A stretch of 64,000 bases of DNA from Paenibacillus_AB hodogayensis (GCF_039536325.1 NZ_BAAAYO010000018.1:62001-126000), one strand, 5' to 3'. Positions 44,432-55,151 are shown, numbered from the stretch's first letter. The notes: generated by a model not told the origin, from the sequence alone. Program-made: numbers and translations.

Positions 44432-44571
44432 TTCTCCAATTCCCCCCACTCCATCATTACTGAAACCGATCGTTTGCATCGGATTTTCGTGATTGTTGCT
44501 CTCCGGTAAGAAAGATATATTTGGGATGTAAAGCGATAGTATACAACCATTTATCGGGAGGCGTATTCAAA

Positions 44572-45039
44572 ATGACAGCACAATCGATTATTCATACGGG
44601 AAACGTACTGCGTCAGATCGTTATCGGGAACATTCAAGGCGTTTCGGAAGCGCAACTTGATGTACAGCCTGCTGGCTTTAATAATACCATTCGCTGGAAC
44701 GTCGGTCACATCGTTTATTGGATGGACAAATATTCATCGCTTTCGTTCGGTTCTCCTTCCGCCATTCCGGCGTTTTATGAAGCGCTGTTTAGCTCCGGCA
44801 CGAAACCCTCGGATTGGACGATCTCGCCGCCGACGAAGGAGGAGCTGGTTCAAAACTTATCCGCGCAGCTTTCCCGATTCGGCGAGCTTACGTCCGAAAT
44901 GCTGGACAATCGCCTGGAAACGCCGTTTGTGATGGGGCCTTTTCAATTTGCTACCGCCGGAGAACTGTTCAACTTCGCGTTGATGCACGAAGCGATTCAC
45001 CTTGGGGTTATATCGAGTCAGATCAAGCTGATCCCCTAA
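44572..45039 (+). CDS. DinB family protein
   Basis: A 155-residue four-helix-bundle protein of the DinB-like metal-dependent hydrolase family. Likely metal-binding histidines appear in NVGHIVYW (about residue 43) and MHEAIHLG (about 140-147, two His). The start is ATG at 44572 with GGGAGG 10 bases upstream. Function unknown; such proteins often transfer or remove thiols. Divergent from the LysR gene. Confidence 0.87.
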   Translation: MTAQSIIHTGNVLRQIVIGNIQGVSEAQLDVQPAGFNNTIRWNVGHIVYWMDKYSSLSFGSPSAIPAFYEALFSSGTKPSDWTISPPTKEELVQNLSAQLSRFGELTSEMLDNRLETPFVMGPFQFATAGELFNFALMHEAIHLGVISSQIKLIP

Positions 45040-45132
45040 AAACTGGAGAATCTTCCGTTTGGGTAAGGCCTGACAATAGAAACTTTTACCATCCCCTCGC
45101 GTTTAATTCAAAAGAGAGGGGATGACCGGACT

Positions 45133-46724
45133 ATGCGAAACAAATGGGTTGGCTATACGATCGTTTTTTCATTATGTATGAGCTTGTTGGCCCCTGACGC
45201 GCGCAGTCAGGCCGCAACTGCTAGCGTGAAGGTTACGCTCCCGGATTTTCAGGTGAGCCTGAACGGGCATACGGTGGACAATGAATACCGCGAATACCCG
45301 CTGCTTGTTTATAACGGTATCACCTATTTTCCGATGACATGGTTCGATAGCAGACTGCTCGGTTTGGAGTCGATCTGGTCCCCGGCTGAAGGCTTGTATA
45401 TTAAGCAGAGCCCGGTAACCTCCTCCTATGTGGCAAACAAGTCGGAACGCCGCAATGCTGACGTCTACACGGCGGAGATTCCCTCCACGTCCGTCACGAT
45501 CAACGGCAGTACGATCGACAATACCAAAGAAGAGCATCCTTTGTTAAACTTCCGCGATGTCACCTATTTCCCGCTGACATGGCGTTTCGCCCACGACCAA
45601 TTCGGATGGGAATACGAGTGGGACAACTCGGCCGGGCTGACCATTCAGTCGCACAACCCGCAGCTTCTGACTCTCGACATGCCCGCAGATACGAGCGTGA
45701 ACGACGTTGCTTTGTACAAGGGGTACTACTATTTCGCTGAAACGACCGGAATGACATACCGCGTGTATCGGGCGCCAATGCAGCAGCCTGGCGAAAATGA
45801 AGAGATTTATTCCTATAACCTGAGCAGCTGGTACGGGCAGCCGGGAGGTTTATCTTTTCAAATGCGTGACAACATGCTGTGTGGTTCACCTATCATATTG
45901 GGGGAGCCACAATGGGGCACGACGAGTATGTAAGAATCGGTGACGACGGAAAAGCGGAGCGGATGCATCTAGGGAAACTGAACTTCCGTGAAACCCCGTA
46001 CGGCACTTTGATCATCGATTACGGCGTTCCCCCGCGCAGCGGCAACCTTTATTTGTCGCCTCCGGGACCGGAGAGTGCAAATCGCAAGCCCGTCGGCGAT
46101 CCGGGTCTGATGTACGGCTGGCATGTCACATACGGCAACGGCTTCAGGGCTGGCGGCGACGGCTCCTCCCCTGCTGTTATCGGCGACGATGCTTATGTAC
46201 TTGGCTCGCGTGGGCAAACCGATGCCAATAAAATTTACAAAATCAACCTCAAGACGGGTGAATCCGGCAAAGTCGTTGACGCCGAAGTAAACCATTTTCG
46301 CATTCTCGACAATACGCTTTATTATGTCAAAGATGCCGACAACGCGCTTTATGCTTCCGAGCTGGATGGAACGGGCGAAATACTGCTGTCAGACCTTGCC
46401 GTATCGTGGTTTGACAGTGCGGAGGGCAATGTATTTTACACAACCCCAAATGAAACGGGCCGATCCGAGCTGTATTGGGCCAATCCGAACGGAGAAGATG
46501 TGCTCGTATGGGGAACTCCGGTCGGCGGCGTTCAGGTGCTGCACGATCGGTTACTATGCCAGTTAGGCGAAAACGATCGCTACGGTGCTGTACTTCTGGA
46601 TAGCTCAAGCGGCTTGCTGCTGGCAGTGGCCGATCCGATCTCGCGCATACTTACGTCCGACGAGGGGATTTTGCTGCGATCCGCCCGAGATTCCTCAGTT
46701 ATGTTCATTCGCTACCGCGAATAG
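45133..46724 (+). pseudogene. secreted copper-amine-oxidase-N-like / DUF5050-like protein, frameshifted
   Basis: Two overlapping open frames make one protein. The first (45133-45933) has a signal peptide and two copper-amine-oxidase-N-type repeats, each with a PLL.Y.G.TYFP or PLLNFRDVTYFPL strand. The second (from about 45879) continues with WFTYHIGG and beta-propeller-like DUF5050 repeats to the stop at 46724. The frames join at CTG-TG-TGG around 45877-45884: removing one TG unit restores DNMLWFTYHIGG. A slipped TG repeat or a sequencing error explains this. If real, the protein is truncated after about 245 native residues. Role of the intact protein unknown. Confidence 0.78.
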
Positions 46725-46744
46725 TTCCATTCACGCGTACTTAC

Positions 46745-46815
46745 AAAAAAACGCCGGAGCTGAACTGCCGATCGCATCTAACGATCAAGGTACAGTTCAG
46801 CTCCGGCGGTTTTTG
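46745..46815. terminator. strong bidirectional terminator
   Basis: CGCCGGAGCTGAACTG and its exact complement form a 16-bp stem around a 24-base loop, with A runs before and T runs after. It serves the plus-strand secreted-protein gene and the minus-strand heparinase operon. Confidence 0.88.
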
Positions 46816-46857
46816 GCTTTTTAAAGCTACACTATCGCAGTTCGCGTCTCCAGTCGG

Positions 46858-49800
46858 CTAATGGAAGATGGGCAAGGCATCGAAACGCACGAAACTGCCA
46901 GTGGAAGACGGATGTCTCTCTTCCTTGACCACAATGGTCAAAACATGGACTCCCGGCTGCAAATCGCCGGTATCGTGGAGGATCACCTGGTACTGCGAGG
47001 TACCGGTCTTGTACGTATCGATGGTCCGTACCAATACTCCATTAAGATAAAGGTCTAACATGCCTCCGTTTGCCGACAGCATCCCGACCAGCTCGGCGCG
47101 CGTGCCATAAAACGGAATATCGGCGGAGGCGCCCGCTTGATTGGTCAGAAACAAACTTCCTCCCAAATAATTGGCCGACGTATACTTCGTCCAAACGCCC
47201 GAATACGCAACAACAGGGTCCGCATCGTCCAACAGGTCGAGATCGCGGCGGACGATCGTAATCGGCTTGGGCGCGGACACGTTGTCTCCGCTATCGACCG
47301 CGTACAAAGCGTAGTGTCCCGCTCCGAGTCCGTACGTGTCCAGCGTGACCGTGGCGCCAGCCGCCGCCATCGCTGCGGCGCCTCCGGGTGAGGCCGCCGC
47401 GGCGGCCAGCACGGCAGCCGATGTCCCGGTACCGGCAGGGACGAGGTACAGATGGCCGTTTTTCGAGGAAGCCGCCTGAACCGGATCGCCGATCGCCGCA
47501 TACCGTATAGGCCCGCTCGTTATTTGCGGCGGCGACTTATCGATCAGCACCACGGTCGTTTCGGCGTTTTTCGCCTCCTCCACCTCGATCAGTGCGGACA
47601 AACCGCTTGCACCCGAACGAGAGGCCTTCACCCGATAAAACCCGATCGGCACGTTCGCGAGCAAAAACGCACCTGCTTCGTTCGTCACTGCTTCGGCGGG
47701 CGAGGATAGGCCGAGCAGTCGAAGCGAGGCGCCGGCTAATGGATTGCCGAACGGATCATACACCGCTCCGGTAACGGTGCCCGTGCGGGCAGCCTCCTTG
47801 TATGCCTTTTGAATGTCGATTTGGTACCGGGCCGCTTCGCCGTTTGGAACATAAACGTCCACCGCAACCGAATTATTTCCGGGATGAAGACCGATCGACG
47901 CCGGCGCGCCGGAGCCGTAGACGTGCCCGGCCACGCTCAGCACGGCATCGGGACGATACGTAACCGCGGTTATGCTTAGCTCTTCCACATCCTGATCAAC
48001 TGCTACCCCATACGAGACTTGATCCGGAACAAACGCCGGATGCAAAACGCCCGGATAAACCGTCAAGCCGCTTAACGCCGCATTAGACGTTAGGACCTGC
48101 TCAATTACCGCATGACGATAACCCGCCGACTTTACGACGATCCAATAACGCCCCGGTGCTGCAAATGCGTCGGGCGCGATCGTCAGCCCTCCGGCGGCGA
48201 GCGAATAAGCCGAGGCCGGCAGCGGCAGCCCGTTTATGGTTACTCCGGTGATACCCGCCCGCCAACCCGGATCGTCCGTAAAAGCGAACGCCGCCGTTTG
48301 GCCGGTGTACACCGGATTTCCGGGGCCGTGCAGTACAGGCGGCTCGTTCAAATGCTGGGCCAGGAGCAACTGAATCAGGCCGAATCTGTAGCCGTAAGCG
48401 CCGGGAGCCCTCCCGTCGTTCGTCAGCTCCAGACTATGCGATCCGGGCGTCATGGAAATCGTGCCTAGCGATTCGAATTCCGTCCCGACGACGGAAGGCT
48501 GGCTGAAGAAATCGTAGCTTAGCTGCTCCACGCCGTCGATGCCGATGCGGTATTTGCCGAAGCCTCCGCCTTTATACGTTTTCAGCCCGACCTCGTAGGG
48601 AATCGTTTCCACCCCGGGTGTATCGAAGCCGAACCGAATGCGCTGTCCGGCTTCCGAAGCCTCGAAGCGAACCATATTGTATTGGGCAAAATACTGCGTC
48701 GCTGCGGTTTGCTCCAATATCGGCAAATCGAAGGCGTCGTACTGACGATAGAAGCGGGATTGTCCCGACATGATGACGGAGGCAGCAGCCGCTCCGCCGT
48801 TTGCGGTAGCTTCCGCCGTGATCGTCGCGGTCCCCTCCCCGACAGCCGTAACGTTGCCGGCCGCATCCACTTTCAATACGCCCGGGTTGCTGCTGGCAAA
48901 CGAAATCTGCGCTCCGGGCAAAGCAATTGCGGTGCCGTCAAGGGCTGTGCCGCTTGCGGTTATGCGCACCGTCTCTCCTTGCAGCAAGTGCCGTTCGGGC
49001 ATACCCAACGTGATCGTTCGCAGCGCTTTGTCATCTTCGGTCTCCACATTGGCGATAGAGAACGTGTGTGTGCCGTTCCATTCCTTCGTCGGAAAATACG
49101 CCATCTTGGAGGTGCCGTCGTCGTTCATATCAAACCCCGGATCGTAGTCGGCAAACTCGATCTCGGTTTTGCCCGCCGCCGCCCGAATCTCTTTGATCCG
49201 GTAACCGCCCGCGGAGCCGTCAGGATGGGTGACGATTACATAACGGTTGCGCAAAGCGGCCGCCTGCTCCGGAGCGATCGGCGTCTGCGTCGCAAATCCG
49301 TCGAACGCGTCGCCGCGGCCGATTCGCTTCACCGAGTCGATCGTCCCCGTCACCGGCCCGCTGCCGGTCAGTTCGCGGCTTCCTTTCTTCAGCAGCGTGC
49401 CGCCGACCAGCACCATCTTCGTAACGGCGCCGTTTACCATCCGGATCATCGCCATCTCGCCGCGCATCGTTACGTCACCGACGACAAGCGCCTCTTCCGG
49501 ATGCCGCGGCGAGCTGAGAATGAGATCGGTCGTGTCCCCGTAGCTCACCTGCACGACTACCGCGCCTTCCGGCGCCGTATCCGGCTGGAGCCGATCCACC
49601 GCTTCGATAACCGGAACCCCCACCCCTTTGTAAGGCTCCATCGCCGTAACAAAGGTGCTCGTCAAATCGGCGCCTTCTCGTCGCAGCACCAGCTTGGGCA
49701 TATCGTACTTGACCGCTTCATCGTTCGTATCCAGGGCTCTGCCGGACAACCGGGTCGAGCGAACCGAAGGCGAGCGCCCGAGAAACAACTCATTGTCCCC

Positions 49801-52725
49801 TTCTTCCAGTAATCCGGTTATGCGCATCTTCGCCTGTTCCCCGCCGCTGTCGTACGTAACCAGCGTTACGGTATACCGGTCGTCCTGCAGCTCCGCCCGC
49901 TGAACGTCTTTCACGTAAATATAACCGGGATAATGTCCCTCTGCCGTTCCGCTCTGCTGAAACGTCTCGGCTTCCCGCGCCTCCGTTCCCGGCGGCAGCA
50001 GGCGCGGTCCATACGGTTCAAGCGGCATATCGGTGCGGAATACCGCGTCCCGGTTGGCATCCCCCTGCAGCGTGTATTCGTGGCGGCTGCCGCCGTTCAC
50101 GCGAAAAATATCAAGCACATACCCTTCGCCGTTTCCGTCGCCGAACGGTACGAACCACGGCTCCCTGCTGTACTCGCCGGTTTCCGGATAAGCATTTGTT
50201 TCGCTGGCGCGAATGGCCTGAAACGCTCCCCCGTTCGGAACGAACGCTTCGATTTTTCCGCCGTGCTTGGCTTCGCCGGCTGTCGTCATATTTTTGCCGT
50301 TTACGACAACCGTATTATGGCCAAGCGTAGATAATGTAAAATAGCGGTAATTCGTATACGTATACCCGAGATCCGGCAACAGCTCCTGCCCTTGCGCGTA
50401 CAAGTTCAGATTGAGCGGATCGTAGTGCGTATGGCCGTACTTGGGACCGAACTGCAAGTAAAGCTGCGTCTGTTCCTCCCCCTCTCCCGACGCCAATTTG
50501 CCGATTCCGGCAGCCGGCAGCAGGAGCGAAGATGCATTCAGGTTCGGCGCTTCTACGCGCTGGTTCGCCCAAGTATCCTGAATCGGCAGGATGCTGCCGT
50601 TCGGGTATGCGAGCAGGCTCGGTATCTGTCTTGCTTTCTCCGTAATCGGATACTCGTCGGCCATATGCAAGTTGCCATACCGGTCGCCGGAACGCGGCGA
50701 TTCGTAGCCGGGCGGATCGCTCCATCCTTCCAGCTGCCTGAGTGCGCCGACCAGCCCTTCCGTGGACTGGATATGGTAGGACAGCGTCACTTCGTTCCAA
50801 AATCCGTCCGACAAAAACTGTTTGTCTACGTATTCGCGAATCCATTCCACCGTTTTGTGTATGTAATCCGGCTCGCCGATCGCCTTGCCCGCTTCGATCA
50901 GCCCGCTCCAAGCACTCGCATTCATGTTGCCGAGCCGTTTCGTATAACCGAGCACGAAATCGACGGAAGGCGCGACCATTTCCTTCACCAGCTTAGCCTC
51001 GACATTTTCCCCGACCTCTTGACTGAGCACATCCAGCGCATCGGTTTTCCTGACCGTATCAAACGCGCGAAGCAGGGGCTGCAGGCTGGTCAAATCGGCA
51101 ATATACCAGCGGTTCCACATGCCTCCCCAATAATTGAACGGAAATCCGGCCGTCCAACTGATCGGATACGTATGCCAGTTATAATCCGTAACCGGCACGT
51201 AGCCTTCATATCGCTCGGCGAACCGGTACAGCAGCCGGGCCGCTCCCAGCGGATCGATTTTGGAAACGTTCTCCATTTCCTGAATCACATAGTTTTTTTG
51301 CAAATACCACAGATGTGCGGAAAGGAAAAACTTTCTTCCCCCGCTATCCTCATAATACGGATATTCCACCGTCTGCCCTAGCTTGTTGACCGCGGTTTGC
51401 GTATGCTCCTCGGGAAACGCCGCATTCGGATATACGGTCCCCGTCTTTTTGGAGACGAGGCTTTTGCGATCGGAAGACAAGCTGTACAAATCATCCGGAT
51501 TCAGCTCCGGCATCTCCGGCAGTCCGGTGAAACGGAAGCCGATTTTGTCCGGAATAAGCTCCAGCAACGTTTCTACCCGCTGCGACGCGGGTGCGGGCGT
51601 TACCGGGGTCCGGCTCGCGGACGGAAAGGCGGCCGCTCCGGCAAGACCCGCTCGGATGAGGTCATCCCGGTCAAAGCTGAACACTGCGAATAGCTCATCC
51701 GACGGCAGCCCTCCGTTGGCGAGCAGGCTCAGCTCGTAAAGCCCGTCCTCCAGCACAGCCGGATGCTCGAAGCTCAGCGTTGTCCGCCCTCCAGCCGCCG
51801 TCTTCGCCACCTGCTGCAGCTGCTCCCAGTTTCCCGTCGGCCCTTTCCAAGCCAGGGCATACGATGCAGGTTCTGGGTACGGCGTCTTGAAGCTCAGCTC
51901 CTTCCGCGCGAAATTCATGTAACGCAGCTCCGCTTCTTCCGGCGTCCATTCCTCTCCCGCCGGCGGTCGTTCTAAGTATACGCTGCCGAGCCGGCCTTGA
52001 TCGACCGTATTAACCGGCACGGTTACCGCCCCGCTGCCCGTATCCCAGAAACTTGAGGTCCGTACCGGCACCCACGAGGAAAGCGATCTCGTATTCAGAC
52101 GATGCAGATGCATGACGTTCATTCGCCATTCGTCTCCCGAAGCGGGGGCCGCCGTGCCGAACGCGCTCCACGGAATGGCCGCTTCAAACCGAAACTGTCC
52201 GCCGGACTCCGACGTTTCGACGGAGAACGACGTAATTTGAACGCGATTGCGGTTGCTTTCGTCGCCAAGCAAGTCCGGGTTCCAATCCGTATTCATCGGT
52301 TTCTCCGGCGGAGATACAGGGATCGTCGCCACATAATGGCGATCCCCGTGCGTATCTGGGCTGACGATAATATCGACCTCCGCGAGCGCTTCTTTCTCCG
52401 CTTGCGCGAACGATGCCGCCACGTACAGCATCGTATTGTCGTAGCCGATTCGATAGTTTGGGCTGTCGACTGCGGCCTCGTTCACGTAGGCCGTCCGGAA
52501 ATCATCCAGTGTCGCTGCCTGTCCCCAGACCGCTTCGTCGGGGAAACCGTCTATGACGGGAGTCTGGCTCCACTTCGGAATAACCGTCCACTTGTTCGCA
52601 TACATCCGAACAGACTCTCCTTCCTCCGATACGCCGCTTCCCTCTTGCGCGCCGGCAGATCCGACGGCCGGACAGAGAGCGGCAAGCAACGAGACGATCG
52701 CTAACATGGAACTCGCCTTCCTCAT
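46858..52725 (-). CDS. multidomain secreted heparinase II/III-like polysaccharide lyase
   Basis: A 1955-residue secreted protein. Order: signal peptide (1-27), CBM9-like carbohydrate-binding domain (about 45-250), linker, alpha/alpha toroid of the heparinase II/III or alginate-lyase type (about 470-670, with NMNASAWSG and TLSYHIQ), the C-terminal beta domain of such lyases (about 735-1080) with GHTHYDP and LGHNTVVVNG, an immunoglobulin-like BIG2 domain (about 1195-1280), a carbohydrate-binding-like domain (about 1285-1430), a DUF1533-like and a cadherin-like domain, a carboxypeptidase-regulatory-like domain, and a C-terminal jelly-roll domain. It has no S-layer or sortase signal that I can see. 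The start at 52725 has AAGGAGG eight bases upstream. Last gene of the GntR operon; it likely depolymerises an acidic polysaccharide. Confidence 0.88.
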   Translation of the reverse strand: MRKASSMLAIVSLLAALCPAVGSAGAQEGSGVSEEGESVRMYANKWTVIPKWSQTPVIDGFPDEAVWGQAATLDDFRTAYVNEAAVDSPNYRIGYDNTMLYVAASFAQAEKEALAEVDIIVSPDTHGDRHYVATIPVSPPEKPMNTDWNPDLLGDESNRNRVQITSFSVETSESGGQFRFEAAIPWSAFGTAAPASGDEWRMNVMHLHRLNTRSLSSWVPVRTSSFWDTGSGAVTVPVNTVDQGRLGSVYLERPPAGEEWTPEEAELRYMNFARKELSFKTPYPEPASYALAWKGPTGNWEQLQQVAKTAAGGRTTLSFEHPAVLEDGLYELSLLANGGLPSDELFAVFSFDRDDLIRAGLAGAAAFPSASRTPVTPAPASQRVETLLELIPDKIGFRFTGLPEMPELNPDDLYSLSSDRKSLVSKKTGTVYPNAAFPEEHTQTAVNKLGQTVEYPYYEDSGGRKFFLSAHLWYLQKNYVIQEMENVSKIDPLGAARLLYRFAERYEGYVPVTDYNWHTYPISWTAGFPFNYWGGMWNRWYIADLTSLQPLLRAFDTVRKTDALDVLSQEVGENVEAKLVKEMVAPSVDFVLGYTKRLGNMNASAWSGLIEAGKAIGEPDYIHKTVEWIREYVDKQFLSDGFWNEVTLSYHIQSTEGLVGALRQLEGWSDPPGYESPRSGDRYGNLHMADEYPITEKARQIPSLLAYPNGSILPIQDTWANQRVEAPNLNASSLLLPAAGIGKLASGEGEEQTQLYLQFGPKYGHTHYDPLNLNLYAQGQELLPDLGYTYTNYRYFTLSTLGHNTVVVNGKNMTTAGEAKHGGKIEAFVPNGGAFQAIRASETNAYPETGEYSREPWFVPFGDGNGEGYVLDIFRVNGGSRHEYTLQGDANRDAVFRTDMPLEPYGPRLLPPGTEAREAETFQQSGTAEGHYPGYIYVKDVQRAELQDDRYTVTLVTYDSGGEQAKMRITGLLEEGDNELFLGRSPSVRSTRLSGRALDTNDEAVKYDMPKLVLRREGADLTSTFVTAMEPYKGVGVPVIEAVDRLQPDTAPEGAVVVQVSYGDTTDLILSSPRHPEEALVVGDVTMRGEMAMIRMVNGAVTKMVLVGGTLLKKGSRELTGSGPVTGTIDSVKRIGRGDAFDGFATQTPIAPEQAAALRNRYVIVTHPDGSAGGYRIKEIRAAAGKTEIEFADYDPGFDMNDDGTSKMAYFPTKEWNGTHTFSIANVETEDDKALRTITLGMPERHLLQGETVRITASGTALDGTAIALPGAQISFASSNPGVLKVDAAGNVTAVGEGTATITAEATANGGAAAASVIMSGQSRFYRQYDAFDLPILEQTAATQYFAQYNMVRFEASEAGQRIRFGFDTPGVETIPYEVGLKTYKGGGFGKYRIGIDGVEQLSYDFFSQPSVVGTEFESLGTISMTPGSHSLELTNDGRAPGAYGYRFGLIQLLLAQHLNEPPVLHGPGNPVYTGQTAAFAFTDDPGWRAGITGVTINGLPLPASAYSLAAGGLTIAPDAFAAPGRYWIVVKSAGYRHAVIEQVLTSNAALSGLTVYPGVLHPAFVPDQVSYGVAVDQDVEELSITAVTYRPDAVLSVAGHVYGSGAPASIGLHPGNNSVAVDVYVPNGEAARYQIDIQKAYKEAARTGTVTGAVYDPFGNPLAGASLRLLGLSSPAEAVTNEAGAFLLANVPIGFYRVKASRSGASGLSALIEVEEAKNAETTVVLIDKSPPQITSGPIRYAAIGDPVQAASSKNGHLYLVPAGTGTSAAVLAAAAASPGGAAAMAAAGATVTLDTYGLGAGHYALYAVDSGDNVSAPKPITIVRRDLDLLDDADPVVAYSGVWTKYTSANYLGGSLFLTNQAGASADIPFYGTRAELVGMLSANGGMLDLYLNGVLVRTIDTYKTGTSQYQVILHDTGDLQPGVHVLTIVVKEERHPSSTGSFVRFDALPIFH

Positions 52726-52796
52726 GGTTCGCACCTCCTTCATTCTGTTCCTAGGTCCGCCTTCTTGCGCCCGTCAGGTTAGATCCGCACGGCCGG

Positions 52797-54110
52797 TTAC
52801 TTCGCCTTCTCCTGCTGGATCACCTTCAACGCCTCTTCCTCCATCATCCGGAGCGCAGAGTTCAGATCGGCCTTGCCAGCCACGTATTCGTTTGCATACT
52901 TCTCGTTAATCGTTAAGATCTTCGGCTCGAAAGGCGCTTTTTCCGGAAACGGAGCGAACTTGTCGTGGATGATCGCCGACCAGTTTTTATCCTTCGGGGT
53001 CGCCTCCGAACCGAAGTTTTTCAGAATGGCGTCCGTCTGCTTCGATACGAGCTTGCCGCGTCTCGACACCTCGCCCATATACTCGTCGGACAATAAGTAA
53101 GCGATTACATCCATAGCCGCCTCCTTGTTCCGTGAGATCGCCGGAACGGCCCACAGCGTCGCATTCATTGGCGTTCCCACACCGGCGAGACCGGGGAACG
53201 ACGGCATCGACACCATATCCCAGTCCATCTTCTCCAGATTGGAGCCTGCTAGCGTTGCGGTGTTGGAATTAAAGATCATCATTCCGACAGTGCCCGCGTA
53301 AAAGGCGTTGTTCCCCTGCGTAAACGTTTGTCCCGCCGCCTGGTACGCCTGGGTCAGGACCGGCTCGCCGAAGATCGTCTGGAAGAAGGTCCGCCACCGT
53401 TCATCCTTGTTCATCGTTGGCGAGCCGTTTTTCGGATCGACGAACGGTAAGCCCATTTGGTTCCAATTGAGCAGCAGCTGGGTATGGACGCTCAGGCCGA
53501 TATAGGACTTGTCGCCCTCCACACGGGTCAGTTTTTTGGCTAGTTCCATCATCTCCTGCCACGTCATGCCGTTTTTCGGATAAGGCACCCCGAAGCGGTC
53601 GAACACCGTTTTGTTGTAAAACACGACCAGGTTGTTTCCGTTACCTGGAAGCGCATACATTTTGCCGTCGGAAAGCTTCCTAACATAATCGACAAGTCCT
53701 TTTTCATAGTCGGCCGGATTGATATTGTATGTTTTGATCAGATCGGTCATATCGTATTGCAGCCTGTTGGCGATATATTCCTCCGCAAAGCCGCCGGCGC
53801 TTTTTCCATACAGATCGATCGGCGTTCCGTTCGTGAGCAGCTCCGGGATGGAGTTTCCTTTCGTGGACTGGTTAATATGTCGTATCGTGTAGTTCGGAAA
53901 CTTCTTGCCGAGTCTTTCGATGAACGCTTCGTTAAAATCCGCGTCGGGCGTAACCACTACGAGCTCCACAGGCCCTTTCGTCTCCGGCTTGGCCGGATTG
54001 CCCGCGGGGGCGTTATCCCCCGCGTTCGTACCCGCTCCCTCTTTCGATCCGCATGCGGCTGCGGTCAGCAGCGACAGAACACACAACGACGTTTTCCATT
54101 TGTTGCTCAT
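52797..54110 (-). CDS. extracellular solute-binding lipoprotein (sugar ABC type)
   Basis: A 437-residue lipoprotein with lipobox TAAAC (Cys at about 20) and a family 1 binding fold. The signature YNKTVFDRFGVPYPKNGMTW is shared with the paralogues at 7412, 24664 and 37426. It lies between a dehydrogenase and the heparinase-like gene in the same operon, so it probably binds the oligosaccharide released by that lyase. No permease genes are present nearby. AGGGGAG lies upstream of the ATG. Confidence 0.87.
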   Translation of the reverse strand: MSNKWKTSLCVLSLLTAAACGSKEGAGTNAGDNAPAGNPAKPETKGPVELVVVTPDADFNEAFIERLGKKFPNYTIRHINQSTKGNSIPELLTNGTPIDLYGKSAGGFAEEYIANRLQYDMTDLIKTYNINPADYEKGLVDYVRKLSDGKMYALPGNGNNLVVFYNKTVFDRFGVPYPKNGMTWQEMMELAKKLTRVEGDKSYIGLSVHTQLLLNWNQMGLPFVDPKNGSPTMNKDERWRTFFQTIFGEPVLTQAYQAAGQTFTQGNNAFYAGTVGMMIFNSNTATLAGSNLEKMDWDMVSMPSFPGLAGVGTPMNATLWAVPAISRNKEAAMDVIAYLLSDEYMGEVSRRGKLVSKQTDAILKNFGSEATPKDKNWSAIIHDKFAPFPEKAPFEPKILTINEKYANEYVAGKADLNSALRMMEEEALKVIQQEKAK

Positions 54111-54143
54111 TTGTCCCTATCTCCCCTTCTCATCTGGCTTGCT

Positions 54144-55139
54144 TTACAAAATCTTCGCGGTTTTGGGCACTTCGATCATATGGCCGCACTCGTGCGAACG
54201 GTATATGCTCTCTACTACGGCAATGACGCCGCGGGCATAATCCAGCGAGCATTCCGGCTCGCGGCCGGAGCGGATCGCCTCCAGAAAATCTGCGTACTGC
54301 CGCGCGAACAGCAGCTCGCCCGAATCGACCTCCACCCGTTCGTAGCTTCCTCCTCGGCTGACCGAAAGCGCGCCGCCGCCCTCCACCCGGATCATGCCGC
54401 CGGTGAAAATCAGCTCCAGCTCATTGCGAGGCGCTCCTTTATAACCGGATTGCGAGATCATGATCGGCACACCTTCTTCGTTCTCCGAGTACACTAGCCC
54501 GCTGCCCTCGACATCTCCGCGATTGCCGTAAAACGTAAGAGACGCCTTCACCTTGTTTATTGACCGGTCCGTAATCCATTGAATGCGATCGATCGAATGC
54601 GAGCCGAGATTCATCATTCTTCCGCCGCCCGCCAGTTCTTTCCGAAAAAACCAATCCGGCCGGTCAGCCGAGAAATAGTCGCCGTGCCGTGTATCATTGA
54701 TCATAACAAGCTTGCCCAGCGATCCGTTGCGCACGAGCTCTCTGGCGGTACGATTCGCCGCCATGTAGTGTTGGGTGTGGCCGACCATCGCCATGACCCC
54801 GCTCCGGCGCACGGCGGCGCTGATTTCGTCGCATTCGTTCAGACTGATCGCCATCGGCTTCTCGATCATCAGATGGCAGCCGTGCTCGGCGCAAAAAACC
54901 GCCGCCTCCCGATGCAAATAATGCGGAAGCGCGATAATCGCCGCGTCCGGCTTTTCCTCGCGGATCATCTCCCGGTAATCGGCGTAGCAGTTCAGCCGGT
55001 CCGTTTGACCGAGTTCCCGCGCCCGCTCCTCGTTTACATCCGCAATCGCAACGAGCGCAAACTCAGGAATCGCTCGAACCCCGCTGAGATGGCTGTTGGC
55101 GATTCGCCCCGCGCCGATGACCGCTGTCCGGTACCCCAT
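54144..55139 (-). CDS. Gfo/Idh/MocA family oxidoreductase
   Basis: A 331-residue NAD(P)-dependent dehydrogenase. The dinucleotide loop VIGAGRIA is at about residues 7-14, and the EKPM motif at about 93-96. A typical GGGRMMNLGSHSIDRIQW segment with the catalytic His lies at about 165-185. It starts 12 bases after the GntR-fusion stop codon and is followed after 33 bases by the binding-protein gene; in this lyase operon it could act on a uronic acid or its derivative. Confidence 0.9.
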   Translation of the reverse strand: MGYRTAVIGAGRIANSHLSGVRAIPEFALVAIADVNEERARELGQTDRLNCYADYREMIREEKPDAAIIALPHYLHREAAVFCAEHGCHLMIEKPMAISLNECDEISAAVRRSGVMAMVGHTQHYMAANRTARELVRNGSLGKLVMINDTRHGDYFSADRPDWFFRKELAGGGRMMNLGSHSIDRIQWITDRSINKVKASLTFYGNRGDVEGSGLVYSENEEGVPIMISQSGYKGAPRNELELIFTGGMIRVEGGGALSVSRGGSYERVEVDSGELLFARQYADFLEAIRSGREPECSLDYARGVIAVVESIYRSHECGHMIEVPKTAKIL

Positions 55140-55151
55140 TGTTCCACTTCC

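Noticed and set aside
45870..45890. Programmed ribosomal frameshift in the secreted protein
   Set aside because: No slippery heptamer or downstream structure; a two-base repeat change is simpler.
48682..49812. 376-codon plus-strand frame inside the heparinase-like gene
   Set aside because: Antisense shadow of a long, well-supported gene; composition is Arg/His-rich with no domain.
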